Source of the DNA: Haloglomus litoreum
GTDB taxonomy: Archaea; Halobacteriota; Halobacteria; Halobacteriales; Haloarculaceae
Length of the DNA stretch: 64,000 nt
Direction: 5' to 3'
NCBI RefSeq assembly: GCF_029338515.1
Contig: NZ_CP119988.1
Span: 3,906,001 to 3,970,000 of the forward strand
In this document: positions 24,428 through 33,050 of the stretch, in pieces
Position numbering within the stretch: the stretch's first letter is position 1
How the letters are laid out: every line of letters starts with the position of its first letter
Notes under the pieces: model-generated
What the model was told of the DNA's origin: nothing
The model's input: the letters and a program-made list of their open reading frames with translations, nothing else
Databases searched by the model: none
Translations under genes and position numbers: made by a program

Positions 24428-25690
24428 TCAGTCGCGCCGGAGTGCGAGCAGCGCCGCCGCCGCGAGACCGCCCAGCGCCGCCACCAGCCCGAAGCCAGGG
24501 CCGGAGCCCGCGGTCGGCGTCATCGGGCCGGCGCCCTGCTGGTCGGCCTGCTGTGAGTCCCCGTCAGCGCCCGCACCGCCGGAGTCACCACCGCCGCCGG
24601 CGCTCGCACCGGCCGTGGCACTCACGCTCGCGGTCCCGCCGCCCGCACCCGCACCACCGCCGGCACCGCCACCCGCACCGGCGGAATCGCCGCCATCATC
24701 GCCACCGCCACCAGCCGTCTCGGTCGCGGTTGGCGTGGGGGTCGGGGTCGCCGTCGGCGTGGCTGTCGGCGTCTGGGTGGCCGTCGGTGTGGACGCGCCG
24801 CTCCCGCTGGCCGTCGATGTGGACGCGCCGCTCCCGCCGCCACCAGAGTCCGGGGTGGCCGTCGGAGTCGCGGTCGACGAGGCGTTGCCGGACGAGGAAC
24901 CGTCGTCGGCGTACGGGTTCTCCTGGCCCGGCGGGGCACCGAGCTGGTCGTACGCCTCGCGCTCCGACTGGCACTCACAGATGTAGAAGTAGTGCGACGG
25001 GATGGTCACGTCGGCGTAGTTCCCGTTGAACCCGGTGCCGTTGATGAAGCCGGAGATCTGGTACCAGCCCGGCTCCTCGGGCATCCCGTAACAGGGCCCG
25101 CCGCCGGACTTGTACCCCTGGTGGGCGACGATCTCGTCGTCCGGGTACACCTCGGGGTCCTTGTCGCCGTCCTCCTTGCCGGTCTCCTTGCCCCCCTTGT
25201 CCTGTCGGCTCGACGCCGCGAAGTCGTCGTCGTCGTAGAACTGGACGACGATGCTGTGGGCCTCGAACCGGGAGTTCTTGCGGTAGCTCAACAGCGAGAC
25301 GTCCGTCTCCGTCCCGGAGGCATCGTTGTCACGGTCGATGCCGAACGCCGCCGTGTTCGACGTCGAACACTCCGAGAAGTCGATGTCCTGGTTCGAGATG
25401 ATGATGTAGTCCACCTCCTCGAGTCCCTCGGGAACGTCCTTCTTCTCGAACAGCTCCGGTGTCGCCGCGGCGAAGTGGTTGATGCTCCCGTTGTTCGGTC
25501 CGCCGGGGTTCTTCCCCCGGGGGTAGTGGTCCGTCGCGAACGGGAGGCTCACCGTGTAGTTCCCGTTCTCCGCACCGTGGCGAAGTTCCGACGGCGAGGA
25601 CGCCGAGGCCCCCACCCCGCCGGCTATCGCGCTGACGGTGAGGAGCAGCACCATCGCTCCGACGCTCACGACAGTCGTAGATTCTGTCAT
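24428..25690 (-). CDS. PGF-CTERM surface protein, paralogue 4 of 4
   Basis: A 420-residue protein closest to paralogue 3. The start is the ATG at 25690 (MTESTTVVSV); a GTG at 25702 in frame is less likely. After the signal come NGNYTVSLPFATDHYPRGKN, FSECSTSNTAAFGIDRD, the DKGGKETGKEDGDKD insert, PCYGMPEEPGWYQISGF, NGTGFNGN and SHYFYICECQSEREAYDQLG. The stalk is TATQTPTATPTATPTPTPTA-like, with Gly/Asp-rich segments, then GSGPGFGLVAALGG and RRD. The same four cysteines are present. The gene is probably transcribed alone from its own TATA box, like the other three. The function is unknown. Confidence 0.85.
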   Translation of the reverse strand: MTESTTVVSVGAMVLLLTVSAIAGGVGASASSPSELRHGAENGNYTVSLPFATDHYPRGKNPGGPNNGSINHFAAATPELFEKKDVPEGLEEVDYIIISNQDIDFSECSTSNTAAFGIDRDNDASGTETDVSLLSYRKNSRFEAHSIVVQFYDDDDFAASSRQDKGGKETGKEDGDKDPEVYPDDEIVAHQGYKSGGGPCYGMPEEPGWYQISGFINGTGFNGNYADVTIPSHYFYICECQSEREAYDQLGAPPGQENPYADDGSSSGNASSTATPTATPDSGGGGSGASTSTASGSGASTPTATQTPTATPTATPTPTPTATETAGGGGDDGGDSAGAGGGAGGGAGAGGGTASVSATAGASAGGGGDSGGAGADGDSQQADQQGAGPMTPTAGSGPGFGLVAALGGLAAAALLALRRD

Positions 25691-25710
25691 GTACGCCGGC
25701 ACGGGTGGGA

Positions 25711-25752
25711 GTTCCCCCTAATCCCTCTGCTGGGAGTACCTGGTTATTTATG
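25711..25752 (-). promoter_or_regulatory. Promoter of PGF-CTERM paralogue 4
   Basis: TATA core ATAAATAACC on the minus strand (about 25742-25751), about 55 bp before the ATG. The flank ccctaatccctctgctggga aligns with the corresponding region upstream of paralogue 3. Confidence 0.6.
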
Positions 25753-26176
25753 TCAGTCACCTCTTCTAGACGGTGTATTTTTATTAACTGTTCAGATAGG
25801 GATCGAGCGACGGTCACTGACCATTCTGTCAACTAACAATGCATTCAGGATGAGCCGGGGGCGACCCTCGAGGGCTTCCGGGGGACCGGCCTCGGGCCCG
25901 GAACCACCCCTCCAGCCCGGACCAGGGAGCCGGAAAACCCGAGGAGGGGACCGGGAAGGACTGTATAGAGTGGGGAGGATTTATGTGTGCGTATTCCACA
26001 CACCGAGTGACGCTTGCATGGACAGCGGACCAGGGGACGTGAACAGACCAGTGAGCGGACGCGCTAGCGCCCGACCACCCGAACCAGCAGCGGACGGGCA
26101 GAGTGGTATCCCGGCGCATACGACTATTAAACGGCCGGGTGTGCCCAGCGAAACGGCTTACCGGAGACAGTAAACA
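25753..26176. other. Divergent intergenic region before livJ
   Basis: This stretch has no convincing gene. It holds T-rich tracts (gtatttttattaac), a possible TATA ggatttatgtgtg near 25979, a short GTGTG/CACAC inverted repeat (25986-26002) and, nearest livJ, actattaaacgg at about 26121-26132, about 50 bp before the ATG, which is the best livJ TATA box. A 62-codon frame beginning near 25984 looks non-coding. Confidence 0.5.
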
Positions 26177-27667
26177 ATGACAGACAGCATGGCAGAGGAA
26201 TCAGGAGACGCGGGCGGCGGTCGCGACCGCCGCTCGTTCCTCAAGTACGCGGGGGCCGGTGGGGCCGCCGCGGTCGCAGCGGGTTGCAAGACACGAGACA
26301 ATCCCGGCGGTGGCGGCGGCTTCGAGAGCCCCGCCGGCAACGCCACCAGCACCGGGAGCGGCACGCCGGCACCACAGCCGCTCGCCGGCGAGAGTATCAA
26401 CATCGGGTGCCTGGCGCCCCAGCCCGAGAGCTTCCCCGTCGGCCAGTCGATGTGGAACTCGATGCAGCTGGCCGTCGAGGACATCAACCAGAACGGCGTG
26501 CCCGGCATCGGCGGCCGCGGCATCCTCGGCGCGAAGCTGAACGCCAAATCGGGTAACACCGAGGCCTCGCCGGGGACGGGGCTCAACGAGTTCAACCGCC
26601 TCGTCCAGGCCGAGGGCTGCAAGACCACGTTCGGGACCTTCCTCACGCAGGTCACGCTGCAGTGCTTCAACGCGATGAAGGCGACCCAGACGGTCCACAT
26701 CACCACGGCGGCGGCCGGACCGAAACCGGGTCGCATCGTCCACGAGCGCTACGACGAGTTCAAGTGGCACTTCCGTGCCGGCCCGATCAACTCCTTCGAC
26801 CTCGCACGCGCGGAACTCGAGTTCCTCAACCTCTACGCCGACAAACTCGGCTGGGACTCCGCGGCGGTCCTCATCGAGAACATCGCTCCCTTCGACCCGT
26901 TCGCGGAGCTGCTCGAACCGAACATCGGCGAGTTCTTCGACGACGTGCCGGTGTTCAAGCGCTCCTCGTCGGGGACGACGAACTGGACGCCGCTGTTCGA
27001 CGAGGTCGAGTCCTCGGGGGCCGACGTCAACCTCATCGCGCAGGCGCTGACGGGCACGGCCGCCGTGAAGCAGTGGGCCAACCAGAACCGGGACTTCGAG
27101 ATGGGCGGCATCAGCCTGCCCGCGCAGATCTACGAGTTCTGGGAGGAGGTCTCGGGCGCGTGCCAGTACATCTTCACGATGAACGCGGTCACGCCCCAGA
27201 CCACGAACACGCCCCGGACCCAGGACTTCATGAAGCGGTACCGCAAGAAGTTCGACACCTATCCGGTCTACTCCGGGCCCATCACCTTCGACGCGGTGAA
27301 GGCCTACGCCGTCGCGATGGCCCGCTACGTCCTCGACAACGACCTCGAGCGCATCCCCACCAACGAGGAGATGGTCGACGCACTCGAGACCTACAAGTTC
27401 GACCAGGGGACCATCCTGCCCGAGATCAAGTTCACCCCGCCCGAGGCCGACTACGCACACGAGCCGGCCTGGACCTCCATGAAGGAGACGGGCGTCCCGG
27501 TCTGGCAGCAGTGGCAGATCGACGAGGACATCGCCGAGGACTACGGGGTCATGCACTCGTTCGCCCCGGAGCAGAACAAGACCTCGCCGTACGCCTACCC
27601 CGACTGGATCGACTACCCCAGCGACCACCCCGCCAATACGGAGGGCCCCCCGGGCAAGGACGCCTGA
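26177..27667 (+). CDS. livJ: Branched-chain amino-acid-type ABC transporter binding lipoprotein
   Basis: A 496-residue periplasmic-binding-protein-type lipoprotein. The Tat signal has RDRRSFLKYAGAGGAAAVAAGC, giving twin arginines and a lipobox Cys, as in most haloarchaeal solute receptors. After a Gly/Pro/Ser linker the type I fold begins at INIGCLAPQ, with the LivJ-like QLAVEDINQNG and ITFDAVKAYAVAM segments. It should capture substrate outside the cell and deliver it to the LivHM permease. Substrate could be a branched-chain amino acid, urea or another small amide or aromatic compound; the pocket cannot be read here. First gene of a five-gene operon. Confidence 0.88.
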   Translation: MTDSMAEESGDAGGGRDRRSFLKYAGAGGAAAVAAGCKTRDNPGGGGGFESPAGNATSTGSGTPAPQPLAGESINIGCLAPQPESFPVGQSMWNSMQLAVEDINQNGVPGIGGRGILGAKLNAKSGNTEASPGTGLNEFNRLVQAEGCKTTFGTFLTQVTLQCFNAMKATQTVHITTAAAGPKPGRIVHERYDEFKWHFRAGPINSFDLARAELEFLNLYADKLGWDSAAVLIENIAPFDPFAELLEPNIGEFFDDVPVFKRSSSGTTNWTPLFDEVESSGADVNLIAQALTGTAAVKQWANQNRDFEMGGISLPAQIYEFWEEVSGACQYIFTMNAVTPQTTNTPRTQDFMKRYRKKFDTYPVYSGPITFDAVKAYAVAMARYVLDNDLERIPTNEEMVDALETYKFDQGTILPEIKFTPPEADYAHEPAWTSMKETGVPVWQQWQIDEDIAEDYGVMHSFAPEQNKTSPYAYPDWIDYPSDHPANTEGPPGKDA

Positions 27668-27728
27668 GGCGAGTCACCAGAACGCATCTCAACCACACAC
27701 GAAGGAAACCAACCACACTACACAAACC

Positions 27729-28610
27729 ATGGTCAGTCTCGGAAACGTCATCATCAACGCCATCTCGATCAGTTCCCTCTACGCGATCATCGCGATCGGG
27801 TTCACGCTGATCTTCGGTGTTGGTGGCGTCCTGAACTTCTCGCACGGCGCGCTAATCACCATCGGGGCGGAGGCCTCGTGGCTCATCTCCGGAGGCAGCT
27901 CCCCGCTGGAGCTGGGGCTCAACCCGGCCGTGGGGCTCATCGGCGGCATGATAACTGCCGCACTCGTGAGCGGCGGCCTCTACCTCGGGGTCGTCCGGTT
28001 CGTCGAGGACGAGCCGGTCACGCTGCTCATCCTCACGTTCATCATCGGGTTCTTCATCCAGCACGCCTGCCGGGTGTTCCTCACCGGCACAGGGAACTTC
28101 TCCGTCGACCTCATCGTCGAGGGCAGCACGAACGTGGGTGGCATCGGGTTCCAGAACATCAGCGCGTTCATCTTCGTGCTGTCGATGCTGCTGGTCGTCC
28201 TGACGGGCGTGTTCGTCTCCCGGACGAAGACCGGGAAGGCGATCCTCGCGGTGTCGATGTCCGACAAGGGCGCGGCCATCGTCGGCATCGACTCGCGGAA
28301 GATCAACCTCATCACGTGGCTCCTGGCGGGTGCGTTCGCCGGCATCGCGGGCGTGCTCCTCACGATGAAGAACACCGGGACCTGGACGATGGGTACCCAG
28401 CCGCTCATCCTGGCGTTCTCCATCGTCATCCTGGGTGGTCTGGGCTCGATCAAGGGCTCCGTCGTTGGGGCCTACATCATCGGGTTCACCGAGACCATCA
28501 CCACCCAGTACATCGACTCCTCGTTGCAGGGGTTCTCCGCACTCGTCCTGCTGATCGTGTTCCTACTCGTCAAGCCCGAAGGCCTGTTCGGGCGGGAGGC
28601 TGCTGAATAA
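27729..28610 (+). CDS. livH: Branched-chain amino-acid ABC transporter permease LivH
   Basis: A 293-residue multi-spanning permease. The N-terminus has SLYAIIAIGFTLIFGVGGVLNFSHG, the LivH hallmark (IGF.LI.G...N..HG). Later helices include VTLLILTFIIGFFIQ and the cytoplasmic EAA-like loop ILGGLGSIKGSVVGAYIIG. Length is normal. The stop overlaps the livM start (TAATG), showing tight coupling. It forms the membrane channel with LivM. Confidence 0.93.
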   Translation: MVSLGNVIINAISISSLYAIIAIGFTLIFGVGGVLNFSHGALITIGAEASWLISGGSSPLELGLNPAVGLIGGMITAALVSGGLYLGVVRFVEDEPVTLLILTFIIGFFIQHACRVFLTGTGNFSVDLIVEGSTNVGGIGFQNISAFIFVLSMLLVVLTGVFVSRTKTGKAILAVSMSDKGAAIVGIDSRKINLITWLLAGAFAGIAGVLLTMKNTGTWTMGTQPLILAFSIVILGGLGSIKGSVVGAYIIGFTETITTQYIDSSLQGFSALVLLIVFLLVKPEGLFGREAAE

Positions 28611-29857
28611 TGTCGACCGAGAACGAATCCATCATCGGTAATTCGACCGGCGCCGAGCGTCGCCAGGCGGTGCTCGAGAAGCTCAACCCCATCACGATGC
28701 CCCTGCGGTACCAGATCGGGCTGCTGGGGCTCCTGCTGTTCGTGCTGCTCCCGACGACGCGCTACCCCGACCAGATGGGGGGGCCGACCACCCTCATCTT
28801 CCTCGCCATCTTCGGGATGTCGTGGGACGTCGTCTCGGGGTACACCGGACAGCTCTCGTTCGGGCACGCGTTCTTCATCGCGCTGGGCGGCTACACCAGT
28901 GCCATCCTCGACATCCAGCACGGCATCACGCCGGTCGTCGGGATCCCCGTCGGGATGATCGTGGCGGGCATCGGCGGCGTGCTGGTCGGGCTCCCCGCGC
29001 TCCGACTCCGCGGCCCGTACCTGTCGCTGGTGACGCTCATCGTCCCGATCATCCTGTCGAAGCTGTTCACGCTGTTCAACAACAGCTTCACCCCGCTCGG
29101 CATCCCCATCGCGCCCGACGGGCTCGGTGGCCGTAACGGCCCCGGCCTCCCGACACAGCTGTTCGGCATCGACGGCAGCGGCTCCGTCGTGGAGCTGGCC
29201 TCGGGCTACTCCGGCATCCAGCAGACCGCACTCGCGAACTACTACTTCGCACTCGGGCTGATGGTCGTGGTGCTGATGGTGTTGATCGGCGTCACCCGGT
29301 CCTCGGCCGGGTCGGTGTTCACCGCCATCCGCGAGGACGAGGACGCCGTCGCCGCCGCCGGACTGGACGGCTCGAAGTTCAAGCTGTTCGCGTTCGTCCT
29401 CTCGGCGCTCGTCGCCGGGCTCGGCGGCGCTATCTGGGTCCACACCATCAAGACCCCGACGCCCCTGGGCATCCTCGGTCAGGACGACATCCAGCAGAGC
29501 ATCAACCTCATCATCATCTCCATCCTCGGCGGGACCGGCACCATCGTCGGCCCCATCGTGGGGGCGGTGGTGTACGCGGCGACCGGCATCGTCATCGGGG
29601 TGATCGACCCCCTCATCGGCTTCGACCTGGCCAACCTGCGACCGCTGCCGCTGCTGGCGGCCGCGATGGCCGTCCTCGTGTTCGCGCCCGGTGGCATCCT
29701 CCGGGCGAGCATCCGGGGCGGCCGGATGGTGCTGGCCTCGGCCCGCGGCGAGGAGTACGAGGGTGAGTCGGTGGGCGGCGACGGTGACTCCGCCCTCGGA
29801 CAGATCATCGAGAAGTACCGCGCGGAACTGCGTGACATCATCGACGAGCGTCGATAA
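28610..29857 (+). CDS. livM: Branched-chain amino-acid ABC transporter permease LivM
   Basis: A 415-residue permease with the LivM signature GYTGQLSFGHAFFIALGGYTSA and a second half that includes SIREDEDAV-like AIREDEDAVAAAGLDGSKFKL and ISILGGTGTIVGPIVGA. About ten hydrophobic segments are visible. It has a 30-residue N-terminal and a 45-residue acidic C-terminal extension beyond the bacterial core. The start ATG overlaps the livH stop by one base; livG follows 2 bp after its stop. Confidence 0.93.
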   Translation: MSTENESIIGNSTGAERRQAVLEKLNPITMPLRYQIGLLGLLLFVLLPTTRYPDQMGGPTTLIFLAIFGMSWDVVSGYTGQLSFGHAFFIALGGYTSAILDIQHGITPVVGIPVGMIVAGIGGVLVGLPALRLRGPYLSLVTLIVPIILSKLFTLFNNSFTPLGIPIAPDGLGGRNGPGLPTQLFGIDGSGSVVELASGYSGIQQTALANYYFALGLMVVVLMVLIGVTRSSAGSVFTAIREDEDAVAAAGLDGSKFKLFAFVLSALVAGLGGAIWVHTIKTPTPLGILGQDDIQQSINLIIISILGGTGTIVGPIVGAVVYAATGIVIGVIDPLIGFDLANLRPLPLLAAAMAVLVFAPGGILRASIRGGRMVLASARGEEYEGESVGGDGDSALGQIIEKYRAELRDIIDERR

Positions 29858-29859
29858 CA

Positions 29860-30660
29860 ATGAGTACTGATCAACAGGAGAGCGGCGAGCGCCTGACGCC
29901 CGAACAGAGCGGGTTCGGCCCCCAGGACGGTGTCCTCGTCGCCAACGACCTGCGGAAGGAGTTCGGCGGACTGACGGCGGTCGACGACCTGTCGTTCGCC
30001 GTCCAGGAACAGGAGATCCTCGGCTTCATCGGCCCGAACGGCGCCGGGAAGTCGACCACGTTCAACTGCGTCACCGGCTTCTACGAGCCGACCGACGGCA
30101 CCGTCTGGTTCAAGGGCGAGGACGTCACCGGGCTGGACTCCCACGAGATGGTCCAGGCGGGGATGGCCCGCACCTTCCAGGACTTCGCCCCGCTCTCGGA
30201 CCGCACGGTGGTCCGGAACGTGGCGCTGTCGCTGGCGCCGGACAAGCTGTTCACGCTCGCGGGCGTGGGCGGCGAGACCACGCGGCTGGCCGAGGAGATC
30301 TGCCGCCGCGTCGGGCTGGGCGACCAGCTCGAGCAGACCCCCAGCGAACTCCCGCACGCCGGGATGCTGAAGCTGGAGCTCGCGAAGGCCATCGCGACGA
30401 ACCCCGACCTGATGCTGGTCGACGAGCCGTTCGCCGGCCTGTCCGGCCAGGAGGTCCAGGAGCTGACGGACGTGCTGCTCAGCCTCCGGGACAACGGCAT
30501 GACCCTCATCGTGGTCGACCACAACATGCGTGGCCTGCTCAACCTCATCGACCGCGCGTTCGTCATCCAGTTCGGCGCGAAGATCGCCGAGGGGTCGCCC
30601 GACGAGATCACTGACGACCCGAAAGTTCAAGAAGCGTACCTCGGTGGTGATGAGATATGA
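29860..30660 (+). CDS. livG: Branched-chain amino-acid ABC transporter ATPase LivG
   Basis: A 266-residue ABC ATPase. Walker A GPNGAGKST (about 57-65), Q-loop near ARTFQDF, Walker B NPDLMLVDEPFAGL and the H-loop VVDHN are present. The ABC signature position reads LPHAGMLKLELAKAIA instead of the usual LivG L.YGQQR..EIARAL, so the canonical Gly-Gln pair is altered; transport may depend on LivF's intact signature. Its last codons overlap livF by ATGA. It energises the LivHM permease from the cytoplasmic side. Confidence 0.92.
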   Translation: MSTDQQESGERLTPEQSGFGPQDGVLVANDLRKEFGGLTAVDDLSFAVQEQEILGFIGPNGAGKSTTFNCVTGFYEPTDGTVWFKGEDVTGLDSHEMVQAGMARTFQDFAPLSDRTVVRNVALSLAPDKLFTLAGVGGETTRLAEEICRRVGLGDQLEQTPSELPHAGMLKLELAKAIATNPDLMLVDEPFAGLSGQEVQELTDVLLSLRDNGMTLIVVDHNMRGLLNLIDRAFVIQFGAKIAEGSPDEITDDPKVQEAYLGGDEI

Positions 30661-31415
30661 GCAGCCAGTCCCGAGCGGGTGCCGGTGCGGGTGCTGCCGC
30701 CGGCGGCAGCACGGTACTCAAGGCCGAGAACGTCCAGGTCTCCTACGGCAAGGTGACCGCCCTGCGTGGCGTCGACCTGGAGCTGAACGAGGGTGAGCTG
30801 GTCTCCCTGATCGGCCCGAACGGTGCCGGGAAGACCACCTTCTGCGACACCATCAACGGCTTCCTCGGCTACGGCGGCAACGTGGAGTTCCGCGGGACGG
30901 AGGTCTCCAGCGTCCCACGCGACCAGCTGGTCGACCGCGGGATGATCTACTGCACGGAGGAGCGGGACCTCTTCGGCTTCATGGACGTCGAGGACAACCT
31001 CCGGCTCGGCGCCTACGCCATCGACGACGAGAGCTACGTCGAGCAGCAGCTGGAGTTCGTCTACGACCTCTTCCCGCGCCTGGAGGAGCGGACCGACCAG
31101 AACGCCCGCTCGATGTCCGGCGGCGAGCAGCAGATGCTCGCCATCGGCCGCGCGCTGATGGGCGACCCGGACCTCCTGGTGCTGGACGAGCCGACCATCG
31201 GCCTCGCGCCGGTCATCCTCGAGGACATCTCCCAGGCCATCGACCCCATCCAGGAGCAGGGCGTCTCCATCCTCCTGACCGAGCAGAACGTCACGTTCGC
31301 GCTCGACCACGCCGACCGGATGTACCTGCTGGAGAACGGTGAGGTCGTCAAGACCGGCACCCCCGAGGAGCTGCGCGGCGACGACTACATCCGCGAGACC
31401 TACCTCGGCGGGTAA
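30657..31415 (+). CDS. livF: Branched-chain amino-acid ABC transporter ATPase LivF
   Basis: A 252-residue ABC ATPase. A 20-residue Ala/Gly-rich N-terminal extension precedes the core. Walker A GPNGAGKTT, complete signature MSGGEQQMLAIGRAL, Walker B LLVLDEPTIGLAP and the H-loop TEQN are all intact; the LivF-type 'LLTEQN' ending replaces the usual switch His with Gln-Asn, as is typical of LivF. Last gene of the livJHMGF operon; no clear terminator follows. Confidence 0.93.
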   Translation: MSSQSRAGAGAGAAAGGSTVLKAENVQVSYGKVTALRGVDLELNEGELVSLIGPNGAGKTTFCDTINGFLGYGGNVEFRGTEVSSVPRDQLVDRGMIYCTEERDLFGFMDVEDNLRLGAYAIDDESYVEQQLEFVYDLFPRLEERTDQNARSMSGGEQQMLAIGRALMGDPDLLVLDEPTIGLAPVILEDISQAIDPIQEQGVSILLTEQNVTFALDHADRMYLLENGEVVKTGTPEELRGDDYIRETYLGG

Positions 31416-31650
31416 CTCGCCGGGGCGCCGTCCCCACCACTCCGACGCTCGTTCCCCACCACGTTCCACTGTTCCAAAATCCTTCGTCAATCCCCGACGT
31501 TCACCACCTATACATCATACTCGCCAGTGATATCCACCTCATCGACATTATTCGCGGGACTCGCGACCAGTACCACTCCCGATCCGTGATGCCGAGGAGT
31601 ACATAGCGCTCCGGAGTATCGCTTACGGGGTCCCCACCCCTCCCGTTCGT

Positions 31651-33009
31651 ATGGCGACCGACCGCGGGCCGGACGCGCTGGCCGCGTTCCGCCAGTTCCT
31701 CTCGCTGGAGCGTGACGTGCTCACCCTGTCGCTGGCGATGTTCGCGTTCAGCCTCGCCTTCCAGATGACCGGGCGGTACGTGCCCGAGTACCTGCGGACG
31801 CTGGGCGCCGGCGCGGCGGTCGTCGGGCTGTACGGGAGCGTCGGCAACCTGATCGGGGCGCTCTACCCCTACCCGGGTGGGGCGCTGTCGGACCGGATCG
31901 GCTCGCGGCTCGCGCTCACCCTGTTCGGCGTCGTCGCCACGCTCGGGTTCGGGCTGTGGGCGCTCGCACCCGCGCTCGGATTCGCGGTGAGCGGGCTCGT
32001 GGTTCCAGGGTGGGCCTGGGTGTTCGCCGGACTGTTCCTCGCACAGGCCTGGAAGTCGTTCGGGCTCGGCGCGACGTTCGCGGTCGTCCGACAGTCCGTG
32101 CCGGACGCGGAGCTGGCGGCGGGGTTCGCGGCGACGGAGACGTTCCGACGGGTCGGCTTCCTCGTCGGGCCGCTGCTGGCGGCCGCGCTGCTCGCACTCA
32201 CGCCCGGATTCGTCGCGGGCTTCCAGCGCGTCCTCGTCCTCGCGGTGGTGTTCGGCGCGGTCGCCACGGTCGCCCAGCACCTGCTGTACGACGCCGGCGA
32301 GGACACCGTCGGCGAGTCGTTCGCCGGCATCGGCGCCGTCGTCGACGACCTCCGATCGCTCCCGGACCCCCTCCGGCCCCTCCTGGTGGCCGACACGCTC
32401 GTCCGGTTCGCCAACGGGATGGTGTACGTCTTCTTCGTCATCGTCGTCACCGACTTCCTCGCGGTCGGGCTGCAACTCCCGGCGCTCACGCTGGCTGGAT
32501 TCACACTCGGCCCGGTCTCGCTCACCCCGGCCGCGTTCTTCGGCGTGCTCCTCGGGGCGGAGATGGTGGTCGCGCTGCTCAGCATGGTCCCCGTCTCGCG
32601 CCTGGCCGAGCGCGTCGGCCTCAAACCCGTCGTCGCGGTCGGCTTCGCGGTGTACGCCACCTTCCCGGCCATGCTCATCGCCGCGCCCGCCGACCAGCTC
32701 GTCCTCGTCGCGCTCTTCGCCTTCTCCGGCCTCCGGTTCGCGGGCCTCCCCGCGCACAAGGCGCTCATCGTCGGCCCGGCCGAGCGCGATGCCAGCGGCC
32801 GCGTCACGGGGTCGTACTACCTCGTCCGCAACACCGTGGTCATCCCGTCCGCGCTGCTGGGCGGCGTCATCTACGGTCTCGGCCGCGTGACCGTCGCCGG
32901 GACCGTGCTGTCCGGACCGACCGTCGCGTTCGGTCTCGCGACGGCTGTCGGCCTGCTCGGGACGGGCTACTTCCTCGTGGCCGGCGAGGAGTTCGCGGCG
33001 TACGCGTGA
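31651..33009 (+). CDS. Major facilitator superfamily transporter
   Basis: A 452-residue integral membrane protein with about twelve hydrophobic helices in two halves separated by a hydrophilic loop (about residues 215-240, EDTVGESFAGIGAVVDDLRS). The MFS loop 2-3 motif appears as GGALSDRIGSRLALTLFG (G..SDR.GSR). Typical MFS residues recur as RLAERVGLKP in the second half. This could be a sugar, drug or organic-acid transporter; substrate is not apparent. It stands alone, 235 bp after the liv operon. ATG at 31651. Confidence 0.85.
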   Translation: MATDRGPDALAAFRQFLSLERDVLTLSLAMFAFSLAFQMTGRYVPEYLRTLGAGAAVVGLYGSVGNLIGALYPYPGGALSDRIGSRLALTLFGVVATLGFGLWALAPALGFAVSGLVVPGWAWVFAGLFLAQAWKSFGLGATFAVVRQSVPDAELAAGFAATETFRRVGFLVGPLLAAALLALTPGFVAGFQRVLVLAVVFGAVATVAQHLLYDAGEDTVGESFAGIGAVVDDLRSLPDPLRPLLVADTLVRFANGMVYVFFVIVVTDFLAVGLQLPALTLAGFTLGPVSLTPAAFFGVLLGAEMVVALLSMVPVSRLAERVGLKPVVAVGFAVYATFPAMLIAAPADQLVLVALFAFSGLRFAGLPAHKALIVGPAERDASGRVTGSYYLVRNTVVIPSALLGGVIYGLGRVTVAGTVLSGPTVAFGLATAVGLLGTGYFLVAGEEFAAYA

Positions 33010-33050
33010 CGGAGCACCACCACTAAGCGCCGGCCACGCGGAGCGTCGGT

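Noticed and set aside
25984-26173. 62-codon frame in the livJ upstream region
   Set aside because: Starts after a TATA-like box but has no ribosome binding site, is Pro/Ser/Arg-rich and crosses the likely livJ promoter.
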